64,000 nucleotides of DNA from Sphingomonas caeni (GCF_026013415.1 NZ_JAPDOK010000008.1:118094-182093), one strand, 5' to 3'; numbered from the stretch's first letter, positions 8,687 through 17,726 are shown. The notes: a model not told the origin generated them from the sequence alone. Numbers and translations are program-made.

Positions 8687-9715
8687 TCACCAGCGGGTGT
8701 GGATCGGGGCGGGCATCCAGCGGTGGAAGACGACCGCGATCGACCAGGGGAGCTGATCGACCAGCACGTCCAGCCCCTTGCGCTGGACGGTGAGGCGCCA
8801 GCCGGTATCGGTCCGGTCCAGCCGGCCCTCGCGCTGGAGGAAGGTCTCGCGCAGGCCATCGGCCGAGGTTCCCCGGATGGCCGGCCAATTGGCGATCATG
8901 GCGGCGAGCAGGCTGTCGCAGGTTTCGAGATCGGCCTGTGACGGCGCGATGTGCGGCGCGACCGGGGTGTCGAGGGGCAAGCCGGCGAGGAGCTTGTTGA
9001 GGGCGAGCGCGGGCTCGGGCGTGTCGAGCCGGCCGGTGGCGCAATATTGGAGGAGGTGGACCGCCCGCGAGGCCGCCGCGAGGCCGATGATGCGTCCTTC
9101 CGGGTTCGGCAAATTCAGGCGCTCGAACAGCGCGGGCAGATAGGGGTTGAGCAGCACCAGCCCGGCATTGGCGATGTAGAGCGGGTGGCCCGGGGCGGAA
9201 TCGCGCGGGCGCGCCTCGCCGCGGGGCATCGCGCCATGGCCGAGCGTGGCGAGCCGCCTGCGCGCGGTGCCGCGGCGCGACGCGGCTCTGGCGAGCCTCG
9301 CGAAGGCGGCGGGATCGCGGGTCTGGAGCGCGCGCAGCCGGGCGGCGGGGTCGAAATCGCTGCCGCCAAAGGCCGGGGTGACGCCGGTGGCGAGATAGTC
9401 GCGCAGGGTCTGGATCTCGGCCTTGTCGGCAGCCAGGCGCTTGCCCGCCTTGAGCGCGGGGCCGATTGCGCGGTCGAGCGCGGCGAGGATGTCGGCTTCG
9501 AGCGTTTCGATGCGCACCTCGCCCAGGTCGAGATCGAGCCGGTCGATCCTGAGATGAAGGTCGCCGAGGCCGAGCGCGTCGAAGGCGCGTTCGAGGGCGG
9601 CAGGGATTGCGTCCCGGGTCAGCGCCTGGATGCGGTCGCGCAGCGCCGGGGCGGTGTCGAGATCGCCGGTCTCCGCCTCGATCAGGAGCCGGCCGATCCG
9701 GTGGGGCGCCGGCAC
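8687..9715 (-). CDS. Contractile injection system tape-measure-like protein (CIS_TMP family)
   Basis: 342 residues. The N-terminus has HRIGRLLIEAETGD and LDLDLGEV, which match the opening of the family. The C-terminal half has its best-conserved blocks: NAGLVLLNPYLPALFERL, AVHLLQYCATG, ALNKLLAGLP, GLRETFLQREGRL, and LDVLVDQLPWSIAVV with WMP near the end. In Afp/PVC-type extracellular contractile injection systems this protein sets particle length. It starts with GTG at 9715, one base after the stop of the DUF5908-like gene. No sheath, tube, baseplate, spike or ATPase gene is present in the window, so it is either an orphan remnant or a repurposed gene. Shorter than most relatives, as far as I recall. 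Confidence 0.82.
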   Translation of the reverse strand: MPAPHRIGRLLIEAETGDLDTAPALRDRIQALTRDAIPAALERAFDALGLGDLHLRIDRLDLDLGEVRIETLEADILAALDRAIGPALKAGKRLAADKAEIQTLRDYLATGVTPAFGGSDFDPAARLRALQTRDPAAFARLARAASRRGTARRRLATLGHGAMPRGEARPRDSAPGHPLYIANAGLVLLNPYLPALFERLNLPNPEGRIIGLAAASRAVHLLQYCATGRLDTPEPALALNKLLAGLPLDTPVAPHIAPSQADLETCDSLLAAMIANWPAIRGTSADGLRETFLQREGRLDRTDTGWRLTVQRKGLDVLVDQLPWSIAVVFHRWMPAPIHTRW

Positions 9716-9716
9716 G

Positions 9717-9905
9717 TCAGCGCTCCTGCATCTGCCTCAGATTCTGCATGACCTGCTGGACGCACGCATTGACGATCGCCTCATGCTGGGCCGGGGTCAG
9801 ATCGCCGCCTCCGCCACCCCCGCCGGAGGGCATGGATGGGCCCCGCGGCGTGACGCTGGGGCCGACCGCGACATGGACTCCGATTTCACTGATTTCCAGC
9901 GGCAT
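9717..9905 (-). CDS. Small DUF5908-like protein, injection-system associated
   Basis: 62 residues: MPLEISEIGVHVAV at the N-terminus, a Pro/Ser/Gly linker with a run of seven glycines (about residues 29-35), and a C-terminal helix with IVNACVQQVMQNLR and final ER. The MP(L/I)EI...V opening and the CV.QV helix match the short DUF5908 proteins that accompany extracellular contractile injection system genes. It has a strong ribosome site (AAGGAGG) and is followed after one base by the tape-measure gene, so the two form one transcript. Molecular role unknown; the pairing supports both assignments. Confidence 0.72.
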   Translation of the reverse strand: MPLEISEIGVHVAVGPSVTPRGPSMPSGGGGGGGDLTPAQHEAIVNACVQQVMQNLRQMQER

Positions 9906-9911
9906 GATGTG

Positions 9912-9918
9912 CCTCCTT
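9912..9918 (-). promoter_or_regulatory. Strong Shine-Dalgarno of the injection-system gene pair
   Basis: Read on the minus strand, AAGGAGG lies 6 bases before the ATG at 9905. It is one of the best matches to the anti-SD sequence in the window, which argues that this orphan pair is still translated. Confidence 0.75.
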
Positions 9919-9983
9919 CCCCTTGAGGGGCACTATATGCGGGTGGGGAAGCCTGTCGAGTAAAACGGGGCGTATCCATCTTC

Positions 9984-10109
9984 AAATCCTCCCCCGCCAG
10001 GGGGAGGTGGCGCCGAAGGCGACGGAGGGGGAGGATACGAAACAGATGTGGCCGCCGCTCTCCCCCTCCGTCAGCTGCGCTGACACCTCCTCCTGGCGGG
10101 GGAGGATTT
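9984..10109. repeat. Palindromic intergenic repeat (CCTCCCCC family)
   Basis: Terminal arms AAATCCTCCCCCGCCAG (9984-10000) and CTGGCGGGGGAGGATTT (10093-10109) are perfect 17-base inverted copies. Inside them is a further inverted pair around GGAGGGGGAG / CTCCCCCTCC. It occupies the space between the phytase stop (10121) and the injection-system pair, both on the minus strand, and probably acts as a transcript boundary. Same class as the elements near 27675 and 31375. Confidence 0.75.
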
Positions 10110-10120
10110 GGTGGTGCAAG

Positions 10121-11170
10121 CTACCTCAGCCCCAGCGCCCGCTTGATGTCGCGCCACGCCACCAGCTTGAAGTTCTGCGCGCCGGGCGGGTTGATGCCGT
10201 CCTGCGCGACGAACAGCCCGCCGGGGAAGGCGGGGCCGAAATCGCCGGTCATGGCGGCGATGCCGTCGGTTTCCTCGGTGCCGCCGAACTTGCCGGGAGC
10301 GATGCGGAAGCGGCCCATGAAGCGGTCGTCGCGCAGGCGATAGACGGCATAGGCATTGTCGCCCTGGCTCGAGACGAGCAGATAGCCGCCATTGCCGGTC
10401 CCCTCGGCGGCGAGGGTGAGGCCTTCGGTATCGGCGACGATCCGGACGCCGTCGGCGGCGGCGAGCTTGACCGGCGTGGTGCCGCCGGTGGCGCGCGCGT
10501 CGAAGCGCCACAGGCCGACATCCTCTTCCGCCACATAGAGGCGATGGGTGCGCTCGTCGGCGACGCAGCCTTCGGACTGGGTGGCGAGCTTCATCGTGCG
10601 GACGATGCGCCCGCTGGGCTGGGTGCCCGACAAGTCGATCGCGACCTGGTTGATCGTGCCGTCCTTGAGGACGTTGAACGCGTAGAGCGCCCCGCGCTCG
10701 CGATAGAGGCAGATGCCGTACGCCTCGCCCGCGCCCGCGGGGATCTTCGCCAGCGGGGTCAGCGTGCCGCTCTTGGGGTCGAGGCGGAACAGCGCGAGGA
10801 TCGCGTTAGCCTTGTCGGTCCGGTCGCTCGCGGCGACGATGATCCCGGTGCGGGGCCCCATGTCGCGCAGATCGACATTGTTGACCCGGCCCGCGTCGCG
10901 GAACGAGCGGACCTTGCCGGTCAGGTCATAGACATAGAGCCCCGCCTTTTTGTCGGTCGCGACGATCAGGCTGGCGCGCGGATTGGCCCGGTTGCGCCAG
11001 ATCGCGGGATCGTCGGCGGCGTCGGCATTGGCGGTGCCGACCGCGATGGTCTCGCCGCGCGCCTGGACCTTGTGCGTGACCGGCGCCGGGCCGGTGGCGA
11101 GGGTGGCGGCACAGCCTGCCGCCGCGAACGGCAGCAGGCTGAGCACCAGTCTGGCGGAGATGCGCGTCAT
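10121..11170 (-). CDS. Beta-propeller phytase (3-phytase) lipoprotein
   Basis: 349 residues. The start at 11170 gives a lipoprotein-type signal (ISARLVLSLLPFAAAGC), so it is probably membrane-anchored and periplasmic or surface-facing. The propeller has the phytase hallmarks DADDPAIW, SLIVATDKKAGLYVYDL, GRVNNVDLR, LYAFNVLKDGTINQ, SEGCVADERTHRLYVAEE, ADTEGLTL and KFGGTEETDGI, which contain the calcium- and phosphate-binding acidic and basic residues. It releases phosphate from inositol hexakisphosphate. The start codon shares one base with the stop of the TonB receptor gene (TGATG), a clear two-gene phytate operon. Confidence 0.95.
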   Translation of the reverse strand: MTRISARLVLSLLPFAAAGCAATLATGPAPVTHKVQARGETIAVGTANADAADDPAIWRNRANPRASLIVATDKKAGLYVYDLTGKVRSFRDAGRVNNVDLRDMGPRTGIIVAASDRTDKANAILALFRLDPKSGTLTPLAKIPAGAGEAYGICLYRERGALYAFNVLKDGTINQVAIDLSGTQPSGRIVRTMKLATQSEGCVADERTHRLYVAEEDVGLWRFDARATGGTTPVKLAAADGVRIVADTEGLTLAAEGTGNGGYLLVSSQGDNAYAVYRLRDDRFMGRFRIAPGKFGGTEETDGIAAMTGDFGPAFPGGLFVAQDGINPPGAQNFKLVAWRDIKRALGLR

Positions 11171-13947
11171 CAGAAGTTGACGCGGACGCCGCCCGAGAAG
11201 CGCCGGCCGAAGCGCTCCCATTCGATCGTCTGGATCGTGTTGGTCGGGGTGGGCACGCCCGTCGCGGTCAGCAGGTTGCCCGGCTCCGAATAGCGGCGGC
11301 CCGGCGCGTTGAGCACGTTCGACGCATCGAAATAGATTTCGAAGTTCGGCGTGACCGCATAGCGCGCGGAGACGTCAATCTCGTCGTCGGCGGCCCAATA
11401 GGTGTCGCCGGCGTCGGTCAGGTCGTCAGCGATGCCGTCGAGCCAGGTGCTGCGATACTGATACTGGACGCGGATCGAGAGGCCGTATTTCTCGTAATAG
11501 CCGCCGATATTGTAGACCAGGTCCGACGTGCCCGGCAGGCGGACATGACGGGCCGGGACGGTGCCGACAGCCGGCTTGGTGACGCGGCTGTCGTTGAGCG
11601 TGACGTTGGCGCTGACGCCGAAGCCGCCCATCCAGTCGGGCAGGCCGAGGCTGCCGGTCCAGGGCTCGAGCTGGAGCTGCGCCGCGGCTTCCGCACCGAA
11701 CACGCGGCCGCTGCCGCCATTGGTGATGCCCGTGAAGGTGTAGCCCGAACGGTCGATCCCGTTGCTGTCGAGCGCGTTCGACCCGAAGAGGCGCGTCTGG
11801 CGGTACAGCACGTCCTCGACCTGCTTGTAGAAGGCGCCGAGCATGATGAAGCCCTGCGGACGCAGATACCATTCGAAATAGCCATCGACGCCGTAGGCGC
11901 GCTCGGGCTTGACCGCGGGGTTGCCGCCCGAGATCGACTGGTTGGTGTCGCTGACGACGACGTTCGGGCGGAGCTGGTCGTAATCGGCGCGGGCGGCGCC
12001 CGAGTTGAACGAGAGGCGCAGCTTCTTGGTGTCGTCGAGGTTGAAATTGAGGTGGAGGCTGGGGAAGGCCATGGTCTGGCTCGATTCGGCGGTCACCGGG
12101 CCCGTGGTGGCACCGACCGTCGCGATCGCCATGCCGCGGTTGGTGAGATGCTCGACGCGGACGCCGCCCAGGATCGAACCCCAGTCGAACTTGAGTGTAC
12201 CCATCGCGAAGCCCGCGAAGACCTGCTCGCGCACGTTGTAGTTGTTCGCGGTGTTGGGCGTCATCGCGAACTTCTCGCGCGCCAGGCCCGAGGCCAACCG
12301 CATCTTCTCGGTATCGAAATAGCGGAAGGTGTAGCCCATCGGGATCTTGCCGAGGAAAGGCTGGTTGGCGAGCGAGAAGCCGAGATAATCCTGCGGCACG
12401 CCGACCGAAGAGAGATTGGCCGCGGTGTTGACCAGGATCTGATGCTCGTCGGCGACCTTGGTGCGCTGATCGAACTGGAAGCCCAGCTTGAACACCGCAT
12501 CGCCGCCCAGGAACGAGGTCTCGTTCGAGAGCACGATCTTGCCGGTATAGGCGTCGGTCGTGTCGACCGCGTCGAGCACCGTCAGCGACGAGGGCGTCTT
12601 GGCGAAGCTGTCGATCGCGGTGACCGGGGCGCCGGCCTGGAAGCGGGTGGGGCCGCTCAGCTGGGTGGTGGTGAAGAGCGTCAGGCGCGAGAAGTTCGGA
12701 TCGCTGAAATCATAGCTGACCGTCGGGCGCAGCGTGCGCGTGCTCGGGCTGTCCCAGCTGATCTCGCCGACCACCGAGCGGTCATCGACCGACTGGGTGT
12801 AGTTGCCGAGCCAGTTGAGGTGCCAGCCGCCGCCGAATTCGTGATCGCCCGCGAGCGTGTTGGTGAAGATCGACTGGCGGAAGGCGCGCAGCGTCGAGCG
12901 CTGGCGGATGTCGATGCCGTAGATCGTGCCCTTGCGCGGGGTATTGCCGATGCAGACATCGGCATAGCCGCTGTTGGTCGGCGTCGGGTTGACCGCGATG
13001 GTGCAGGCAGCGGGATCGGCGGCCATGTCGCCCTGGCGGTCGTCGAGATCGAAGCGGTAATTGTCGCGCGCCTCGTCGTCGGTGAAGATGGTGTAGATCG
13101 AGCGGAGCGAAATGGTGTTGCTCGCGTCGGGCTTCCAGTCGAGCCGGCCCGAGACCGACCAGTTGCGGCGCGTCAGTCGATAGAGCTTGTTCTCGGCCTC
13201 GTGCGCCCAGAAGCGGGTCTGGAAACCGGGGCGCTGGTCCTGGGCGACGCGCTCATAATCGGTCTCGAAATTGTCGGTGATCATGGCGCGCTCATAATAG
13301 CTGCCCGAGACCAGGATGCCGATCTCGCCGCCGCCCAGCCCGAAGCGGGTCGAGGCGACGCCCGAGGCCTCATATTGCATGCGGTCGCCCAGCTCGGCGA
13401 TGCCGATCCCTGCCTTGCCCGCGAAATGGGGGCCCGAATAATCGAAGGCCGAGCGGGTGATGACGTTGACATTGCCCGACACGGTCTCGCCCGGCATTTC
13501 GGGGGTCACCGCCTTCGAGACGATGATCTGCGAGGCGATCGCCGAGGGAATCGAATCGAAGCGCGCGTCGCGGCCTTCGGGGCTGACGACGTTGATCCCG
13601 TCGAACGACAAGGTGGTCCAGTAATTGGGAGCACCGCGCAGCGAGATGTAGCGTGCCTGACCCTGGTCGCGCTCGAGCGCGACGCCGGGGAGGCGGCCGG
13701 TCGCCTGGGCGATATTCTGGTCGGGAAGGCGGCCGACGCTGTCCGACGCGGCGACGCTGACGAGCGAGTCGGAGTTGCGCTGGACCTCGAGCGCGGCCGA
13801 TTCGGATTCGGCGATCGGGCGGGTGCCGGTGACGACGATCGCGTCTTCCCCGCTCGAATCAGTGGTTTGCGCGGCGGCGCCCGTCGCCATGCCGAGCGCG
13901 ATCGCGCAGGTGCCGGCGGTGAGGAGAAGCTTGGACCCGATTTTCAT
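11170..13947 (-). CDS. TonB-dependent outer-membrane receptor (phytate-linked)
   Basis: 925 residues: signal peptide ending near GAAAQ, TonB-box-like region EDAIVVTGTRP, plug domain with SVGRLPDQNIAQATGRLPGV and YISLRGAPNYW, then a 22-strand barrel ending in a C-terminal phenylalanine. The plug resembles the Caulobacter/Sphingomonas receptor subfamily. It is translationally coupled to the beta-propeller phytase, so the likely cargo is phytate or a lower inositol phosphate, or the metal it chelates; this is inferred from position only. It starts at 13947 with the gene reading away from the rhamnosidase. Confidence 0.93.
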   Translation of the reverse strand: MKIGSKLLLTAGTCAIALGMATGAAAQTTDSSGEDAIVVTGTRPIAESESAALEVQRNSDSLVSVAASDSVGRLPDQNIAQATGRLPGVALERDQGQARYISLRGAPNYWTTLSFDGINVVSPEGRDARFDSIPSAIASQIIVSKAVTPEMPGETVSGNVNVITRSAFDYSGPHFAGKAGIGIAELGDRMQYEASGVASTRFGLGGGEIGILVSGSYYERAMITDNFETDYERVAQDQRPGFQTRFWAHEAENKLYRLTRRNWSVSGRLDWKPDASNTISLRSIYTIFTDDEARDNYRFDLDDRQGDMAADPAACTIAVNPTPTNSGYADVCIGNTPRKGTIYGIDIRQRSTLRAFRQSIFTNTLAGDHEFGGGWHLNWLGNYTQSVDDRSVVGEISWDSPSTRTLRPTVSYDFSDPNFSRLTLFTTTQLSGPTRFQAGAPVTAIDSFAKTPSSLTVLDAVDTTDAYTGKIVLSNETSFLGGDAVFKLGFQFDQRTKVADEHQILVNTAANLSSVGVPQDYLGFSLANQPFLGKIPMGYTFRYFDTEKMRLASGLAREKFAMTPNTANNYNVREQVFAGFAMGTLKFDWGSILGGVRVEHLTNRGMAIATVGATTGPVTAESSQTMAFPSLHLNFNLDDTKKLRLSFNSGAARADYDQLRPNVVVSDTNQSISGGNPAVKPERAYGVDGYFEWYLRPQGFIMLGAFYKQVEDVLYRQTRLFGSNALDSNGIDRSGYTFTGITNGGSGRVFGAEAAAQLQLEPWTGSLGLPDWMGGFGVSANVTLNDSRVTKPAVGTVPARHVRLPGTSDLVYNIGGYYEKYGLSIRVQYQYRSTWLDGIADDLTDAGDTYWAADDEIDVSARYAVTPNFEIYFDASNVLNAPGRRYSEPGNLLTATGVPTPTNTIQTIEWERFGRRFSGGVRVNF

Positions 13948-14028
13948 GACGCCCCCGTTAGGATGTGATGTTCGGGGGCGCCCTAGGGGCCGTTTCTAAC
14001 GGTCCGGGTCGATTTCGGTTACGGTTCG

Positions 14029-14046
14029 ATGAGTCTTTTGTGACAA
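14029..14046 (-). promoter_or_regulatory. Possible weak PHO box upstream of the phytate operon
   Basis: On the minus strand TTGTCAC-AAAA-GACTCAT lies about 80 bases before the TonB receptor start. The spacing (7-4-7) is that of PhoB sites. The first half-site is close to CTGTCAC/T, but the second matches poorly. Phosphate control of a phytase would make sense; the match alone is weak. Confidence 0.25.
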
Positions 14047-14081
14047 TTGTGCATCTGCGAAGCGTGTGGCTTTTCGGCCAC

Positions 14082-16466
14082 CTAGATCGGGTTGCGGCCG
14101 GGCTTCAGCGGGCGGGTGGCGCCGTTCCAGGTGAAGCTGCCCGTCAGGCCGGGCGGGAGGGTGATCTCGCCCTTGATGCCCGTGGCGCCGACGCGCTCGA
14201 GCCTGACCTCGATCATGCCGGCGGGATGCGGCATGCGCCCCGAGGCGCGGCGCATCGGGCCGAGCGCGGGCGCGATCTCGACGGAGCGGAAGCCGGGCGA
14301 GGCGGGGCGGATGCCGAGCACGGTGGCGAGCAGATGGTAGTTCGGATGCGCGCTCCAGGCGTGTGAATCCGATCGGGTCGGCTCGGGATTTTCGGGGGTG
14401 GTGGTCAGGCCGATGCGGATCATCTCGCGCCACGGCGCCAGGCGGTCGAGATAGCGGTCGGCAAGCCCCGCCTCGCGCATCGCCTCGTCGACATAGAAGC
14501 GGAAATAATAGCTCGCCGGGACAAGGGTGGTATCGGCGAGCACGCGCTCCATCACCGCGCGGGCGTCGGCGGCAGGGACGGCGCCGGTGAGGATCGCGAG
14601 CGCGTTGCTGTGCTGGGTGTAGAGCGTCCTTTCGGGCGTCTCGGCGAAGAGGCCGCGCGCCGGATCCCATGCGAGCTTGCGGACCGCGGCGATGAGCCGG
14701 GCGGCCTGTTCGCGGTAGCCGCGGGCGAGGCCGGGCTCGCCGACCTTGTCCTCCATCTCGACCGCCATCTGGAGGGCATAGACATATTGGAGGGTGATCG
14801 CGGTCGAATGGCCGTTCTCGGCACCCGGAGGCACGCCGCGATCGAAGGCACCGCTCCAGTCGAGGAAATTCCACCACTCCATGGGGCCGAGCATGCCGGT
14901 CGCGTCGACATGGGCGGCGTACCAGTCGAGCACGCCGCGCGTGCCCGTCAGCTGGCGGCGGACAAAGGCGGGATCGTCGCGCAGCATCCAGTAATCATGG
15001 ACCATCGCCACCCACCACAAGGAGAAGGGAGGGATGTAGCCCGGGATCGAGGAGGGCCATGAGCCCGCGGTGATCCCCTCGGGCGTCCGCGATTCGTCGA
15101 ACAGCGTGATGGCGTGGCGCATCAGCCGGGCGTCGCCGGTCTGGTAGACCGAGAGCAAAGCCTCGATCCGCGCATCGCCGACATATTGGAGCTGCTCGTA
15201 ATAGGGCGTGTCCCAGAAGCTCTCGAACGCGCTCAGCCGCAGCATCCGCCAGTCGATCTCCCAGATGGCGGGGATCCAGTCCTGGTCGCTGTCGAACGCC
15301 GCCTTCTGCTCGAAGGGATAGGCGGTGAAGATGCTGTGGAAATCGGCGATGGTGAGCGGCTGGGCGCCGGTCTGGATATCGAGCTGGACGTAGCGCCAGG
15401 TGCGCAGCCACAGCGTCTGGAAGGTCCGGCTGCCGCCGTCGAAGGTGATGCGGTCGCGCAGGCCGCGGATCGTCTTGCCGTCGATCTCGTTGCGGTTGCC
15501 CTTGCGGCCCTGCGCGTCGAACAGGCTTTCGGCATAGGTGAGCGTCGCGGTCGCGCCCGCGCCGCCAGTCGTCGACAGCAACGGATAGCCCATGGTCAGC
15601 GTCCCCTGATCGAGCAGCAGCGAGACGCGGCTGTTGGCGGGGATGACGAGCGGACGCGTGCCGGTGAGGAAGCCGGGGTCCGGCGCGATGCCTTCGGCGC
15701 GGCGGAGGGTGGCGAAGCGGGCGGGGGTCTCCTCCATCGGCGGGATATCGCGCGCGACGAGCTGCCATTCGGTGGCCGAGCCATAGGGTTCCGAGCCGCG
15801 CAGGAGCGCGCCGTCGGCGGCGTCGGGGCGGGCGACCAGGGGTTTGGCCGCGGGCCAGCCGCTGTCGTCGAGCCCCGGCTGTTCCCAACCCCATGGATAT
15901 TGCGCGGCGTCGAGCGTCTCGCCGGGCGAGGCGACGTACCAGCCACCCGCGTCCGGCCCCTCGACGCGGGTGAAGCCATAGGCGCGGTCCCACAGCACCT
16001 TCCAGCCGGCGCCGGTGTCGGCGACCGACGCCGCGCCTTCGCCGTGGAGGAGGAAGGCGGTGCGGTGGCTGATCTGGAAGCCCGGGCGATACTCGCCCCA
16101 GTTCCAGACCAGTGCCGCGATCAGGTTACGGCCGGGCTTGAGGAACGGCGCGAGGTCGATCGTCTCGTAGCGCCAGTGCATCAAATCGCCGCGCGCGGGC
16201 CCGATCGCGACCGACTGGCCGTTGACGAAGAGGCGGTAGCGATTGTCGGCGGAGACATGGACGATGAAGTGCTGGGGGGCTTCGGCGAGGTCGAAGCGCT
16301 TGCGGAAATGGAAGACGCCGGCGGATTGCGCGGGGGCGTCTGGGTGCGCGATCCACTTGGCGGGCCAGGGCGTGAAGGCGCGTCTTTGCTGCGCCGCGGC
16401 GGGGGCGGCGAGCGCGAGGAGCGTGAGGAGCAGGGCGAGCAGGCGCGCCGTCATGCGCACCGGCAT
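14082..16466 (-). CDS. Secreted alpha-L-rhamnosidase-like glycoside hydrolase (GH78)
   Basis: 794 residues with a signal peptide (LLALLLTLLALAAPAAAQ). The beta-rich N-terminal region has FHFRKRFDLAEAP and DNRYRLFVNGQSV, typical of the rhamnosidase N and jelly-roll domains. The (alpha/alpha)6 barrel includes FESFWDTPYYEQLQYVGD, GSWPSSIPGYIPPFSLWW and MEWWNFLDWS, and the C-terminal beta domain ends near GSFTWNGATRPLKPGRNPI. It should cut terminal rhamnose or a related deoxy-sugar from plant glycosides or bacterial polysaccharide. ATG at 16466 is used; a second ATG at 16454 also precedes the signal. The gene lies 35 bases after the Vgb-like gene in the same direction. Confidence 0.9.
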   Translation of the reverse strand: MPVRMTARLLALLLTLLALAAPAAAQQRRAFTPWPAKWIAHPDAPAQSAGVFHFRKRFDLAEAPQHFIVHVSADNRYRLFVNGQSVAIGPARGDLMHWRYETIDLAPFLKPGRNLIAALVWNWGEYRPGFQISHRTAFLLHGEGAASVADTGAGWKVLWDRAYGFTRVEGPDAGGWYVASPGETLDAAQYPWGWEQPGLDDSGWPAAKPLVARPDAADGALLRGSEPYGSATEWQLVARDIPPMEETPARFATLRRAEGIAPDPGFLTGTRPLVIPANSRVSLLLDQGTLTMGYPLLSTTGGAGATATLTYAESLFDAQGRKGNRNEIDGKTIRGLRDRITFDGGSRTFQTLWLRTWRYVQLDIQTGAQPLTIADFHSIFTAYPFEQKAAFDSDQDWIPAIWEIDWRMLRLSAFESFWDTPYYEQLQYVGDARIEALLSVYQTGDARLMRHAITLFDESRTPEGITAGSWPSSIPGYIPPFSLWWVAMVHDYWMLRDDPAFVRRQLTGTRGVLDWYAAHVDATGMLGPMEWWNFLDWSGAFDRGVPPGAENGHSTAITLQYVYALQMAVEMEDKVGEPGLARGYREQAARLIAAVRKLAWDPARGLFAETPERTLYTQHSNALAILTGAVPAADARAVMERVLADTTLVPASYYFRFYVDEAMREAGLADRYLDRLAPWREMIRIGLTTTPENPEPTRSDSHAWSAHPNYHLLATVLGIRPASPGFRSVEIAPALGPMRRASGRMPHPAGMIEVRLERVGATGIKGEITLPPGLTGSFTWNGATRPLKPGRNPI

Positions 16467-16501
16467 TCCACGGCTTTGCCGGGGTTACAAGGCTGACGGC
16501 C

Positions 16502-17629
16502 TCAGCGGTTGACCCGGCCGATCCGGTTCAGCCCCAGCTCGGTGAACCAGATATTGCCGTCTGGCCCCTCGGTGATCCGGTGCATCACCGTGCCGCGCGA
16601 GGGCGCCTTGAAGTATTCGATCGAGACGCCGGTGAGGTCGCCGGGCGGGGCGCTCATCAGCTCGGGGCCGATGCGGACGATGTAATCGTTGGCGGTGGGC
16701 ATCCCCATCGCGGGCGGGCTGACATATTGCTGGACCCACAGCGCGCCGTGCCGGTCGAAGGCGAGGCCGGCGAGGATCGCGTCCTTCTGGGTGAGCGGGA
16801 CCGGGAATTCGATGATGACGCCGGGGCCGTCCTTGCGGGCGTCCATCGCGATCCGGCCGATCCTGCCGCCGGCTTCTTCGGTGAACCAGAGCGACTTGCC
16901 GTCGGGCGATTTGACGATCGCGATCGGACGGGGACTGGCGGTCGGGATGACGAACTCGGTGACCGCGCCCTCCCTGGTGATATGCGCGATGCGGCTGCCG
17001 GTCAGCTCGGTGCACCACATGTCGCCGTCGGGGCCCGCGGTCAGGTAGATCGGCACCGCGCCGATCGTCGGCAGCTCGAAATGCTGGACCTGCCCTGCGA
17101 ACACGCGGCCGACAGTGTTGGTGAGCTTGCCGGTGAACCAGAGCGCCCCGTCCGAGGCGAGGCCGATGCCGTGCGGGCGGGTGTTGAGCGGGGTGGGCCC
17201 GCCCTGGGCGTGGATGGCGACGTCGAGCCGCTCGGCGATGGTCCCGTCGGGATTGATCCGCGCGAGTTCGCCGAGCCCCTCGAAGGTGACCCAGAGCCAG
17301 CCGTTCGCATCGAACACCGTGCCATGCGGAGCGCTGTCCTGCGGCATCGCGAAATAATCGGCATGGCCGTCGAGCGTGACGCGGGCGATGTGATCGTACA
17401 TCTGGCCCGAGACCCAGAAGACCTGGCCGCCATGCGCGCGGTCCCAGACCAGCTCATGGGTCGATCCGCCGCCCGGAGTGCAGCAGCTGGTGGGGTCCAT
17501 CGCGAGCTGTTCGGCGGTGGGAGAGGGCGCGCCCGGCCAGCACAGGGCGAATTCGGTGATCGGGGAGGCGGGGCCGGGCGGCGCGGGCGTGCCGCACTTC
17601 ATTCCGGGCGTCATCTGCATTTCGGACAT
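16502..17629 (-). CDS. Virginiamycin B lyase (Vgb)-like seven-bladed beta-propeller
   Basis: 375 residues made of repeated blades with the W-F/V-T/S pattern: DANGWLWVTFEGLGELARI, SDGALWFTGKLTNTVGRV, PDGDMWCTELTGSRIAHI, PDGKSLWFTEEAGGRIGRI and PDGNIWFTELGLNRIGRV. Vgb opens streptogramin B antibiotics, but most relatives in soil bacteria have no tested substrate and I cannot confirm the catalytic residues. The N-terminus (MSEMQMTPGMKCGTPAPPGP) has no clear signal peptide. It precedes the rhamnosidase by 35 bases and may be cotranscribed. A lactonase or unrelated propeller function is possible. Confidence 0.8.
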   Translation of the reverse strand: MSEMQMTPGMKCGTPAPPGPASPITEFALCWPGAPSPTAEQLAMDPTSCCTPGGGSTHELVWDRAHGGQVFWVSGQMYDHIARVTLDGHADYFAMPQDSAPHGTVFDANGWLWVTFEGLGELARINPDGTIAERLDVAIHAQGGPTPLNTRPHGIGLASDGALWFTGKLTNTVGRVFAGQVQHFELPTIGAVPIYLTAGPDGDMWCTELTGSRIAHITREGAVTEFVIPTASPRPIAIVKSPDGKSLWFTEEAGGRIGRIAMDARKDGPGVIIEFPVPLTQKDAILAGLAFDRHGALWVQQYVSPPAMGMPTANDYIVRIGPELMSAPPGDLTGVSIEYFKAPSRGTVMHRITEGPDGNIWFTELGLNRIGRVNR

Positions 17630-17690
17630 GATCGGTCCTCCCGCGGCCGATCATAGCGGAGCGCAAGTAATTTGGGAGGGGTGCCAAAAG

Positions 17691-17726
17691 AAAAGGGCGT
17701 CCGGACCGCGGTCCGGACGCCCTTTT
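17691..17726 (-). terminator. Strong intrinsic terminator after glnA
   Basis: A 36-base perfect palindrome runs AAAAGGGCGTCCGGACCG and its complement, ending in TTTT on either strand. It lies 20 bases after the glnA stop. Being symmetric, it can stop transcripts from both directions; it also shields the glnB-glnA unit from the Vgb-like gene. Confidence 0.9.

Noticed and set aside
8687..9905. Prophage or tailocin island
   Set aside because: Only two injection-system-type genes are present; flanking genes are ordinary metabolism and no integrase, lysis or capsid gene is seen.
11545..13968. 807-codon plus-strand open frame
   Set aside because: Exactly antisense to the TonB receptor; composition is Arg/Gly/Ala/Asp-biased with no recognisable motif.
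16502..17629. Streptogramin resistance gene
   Set aside because: Fold is Vgb-like, but the catalytic residues could not be confirmed and such propellers are common without resistance function.
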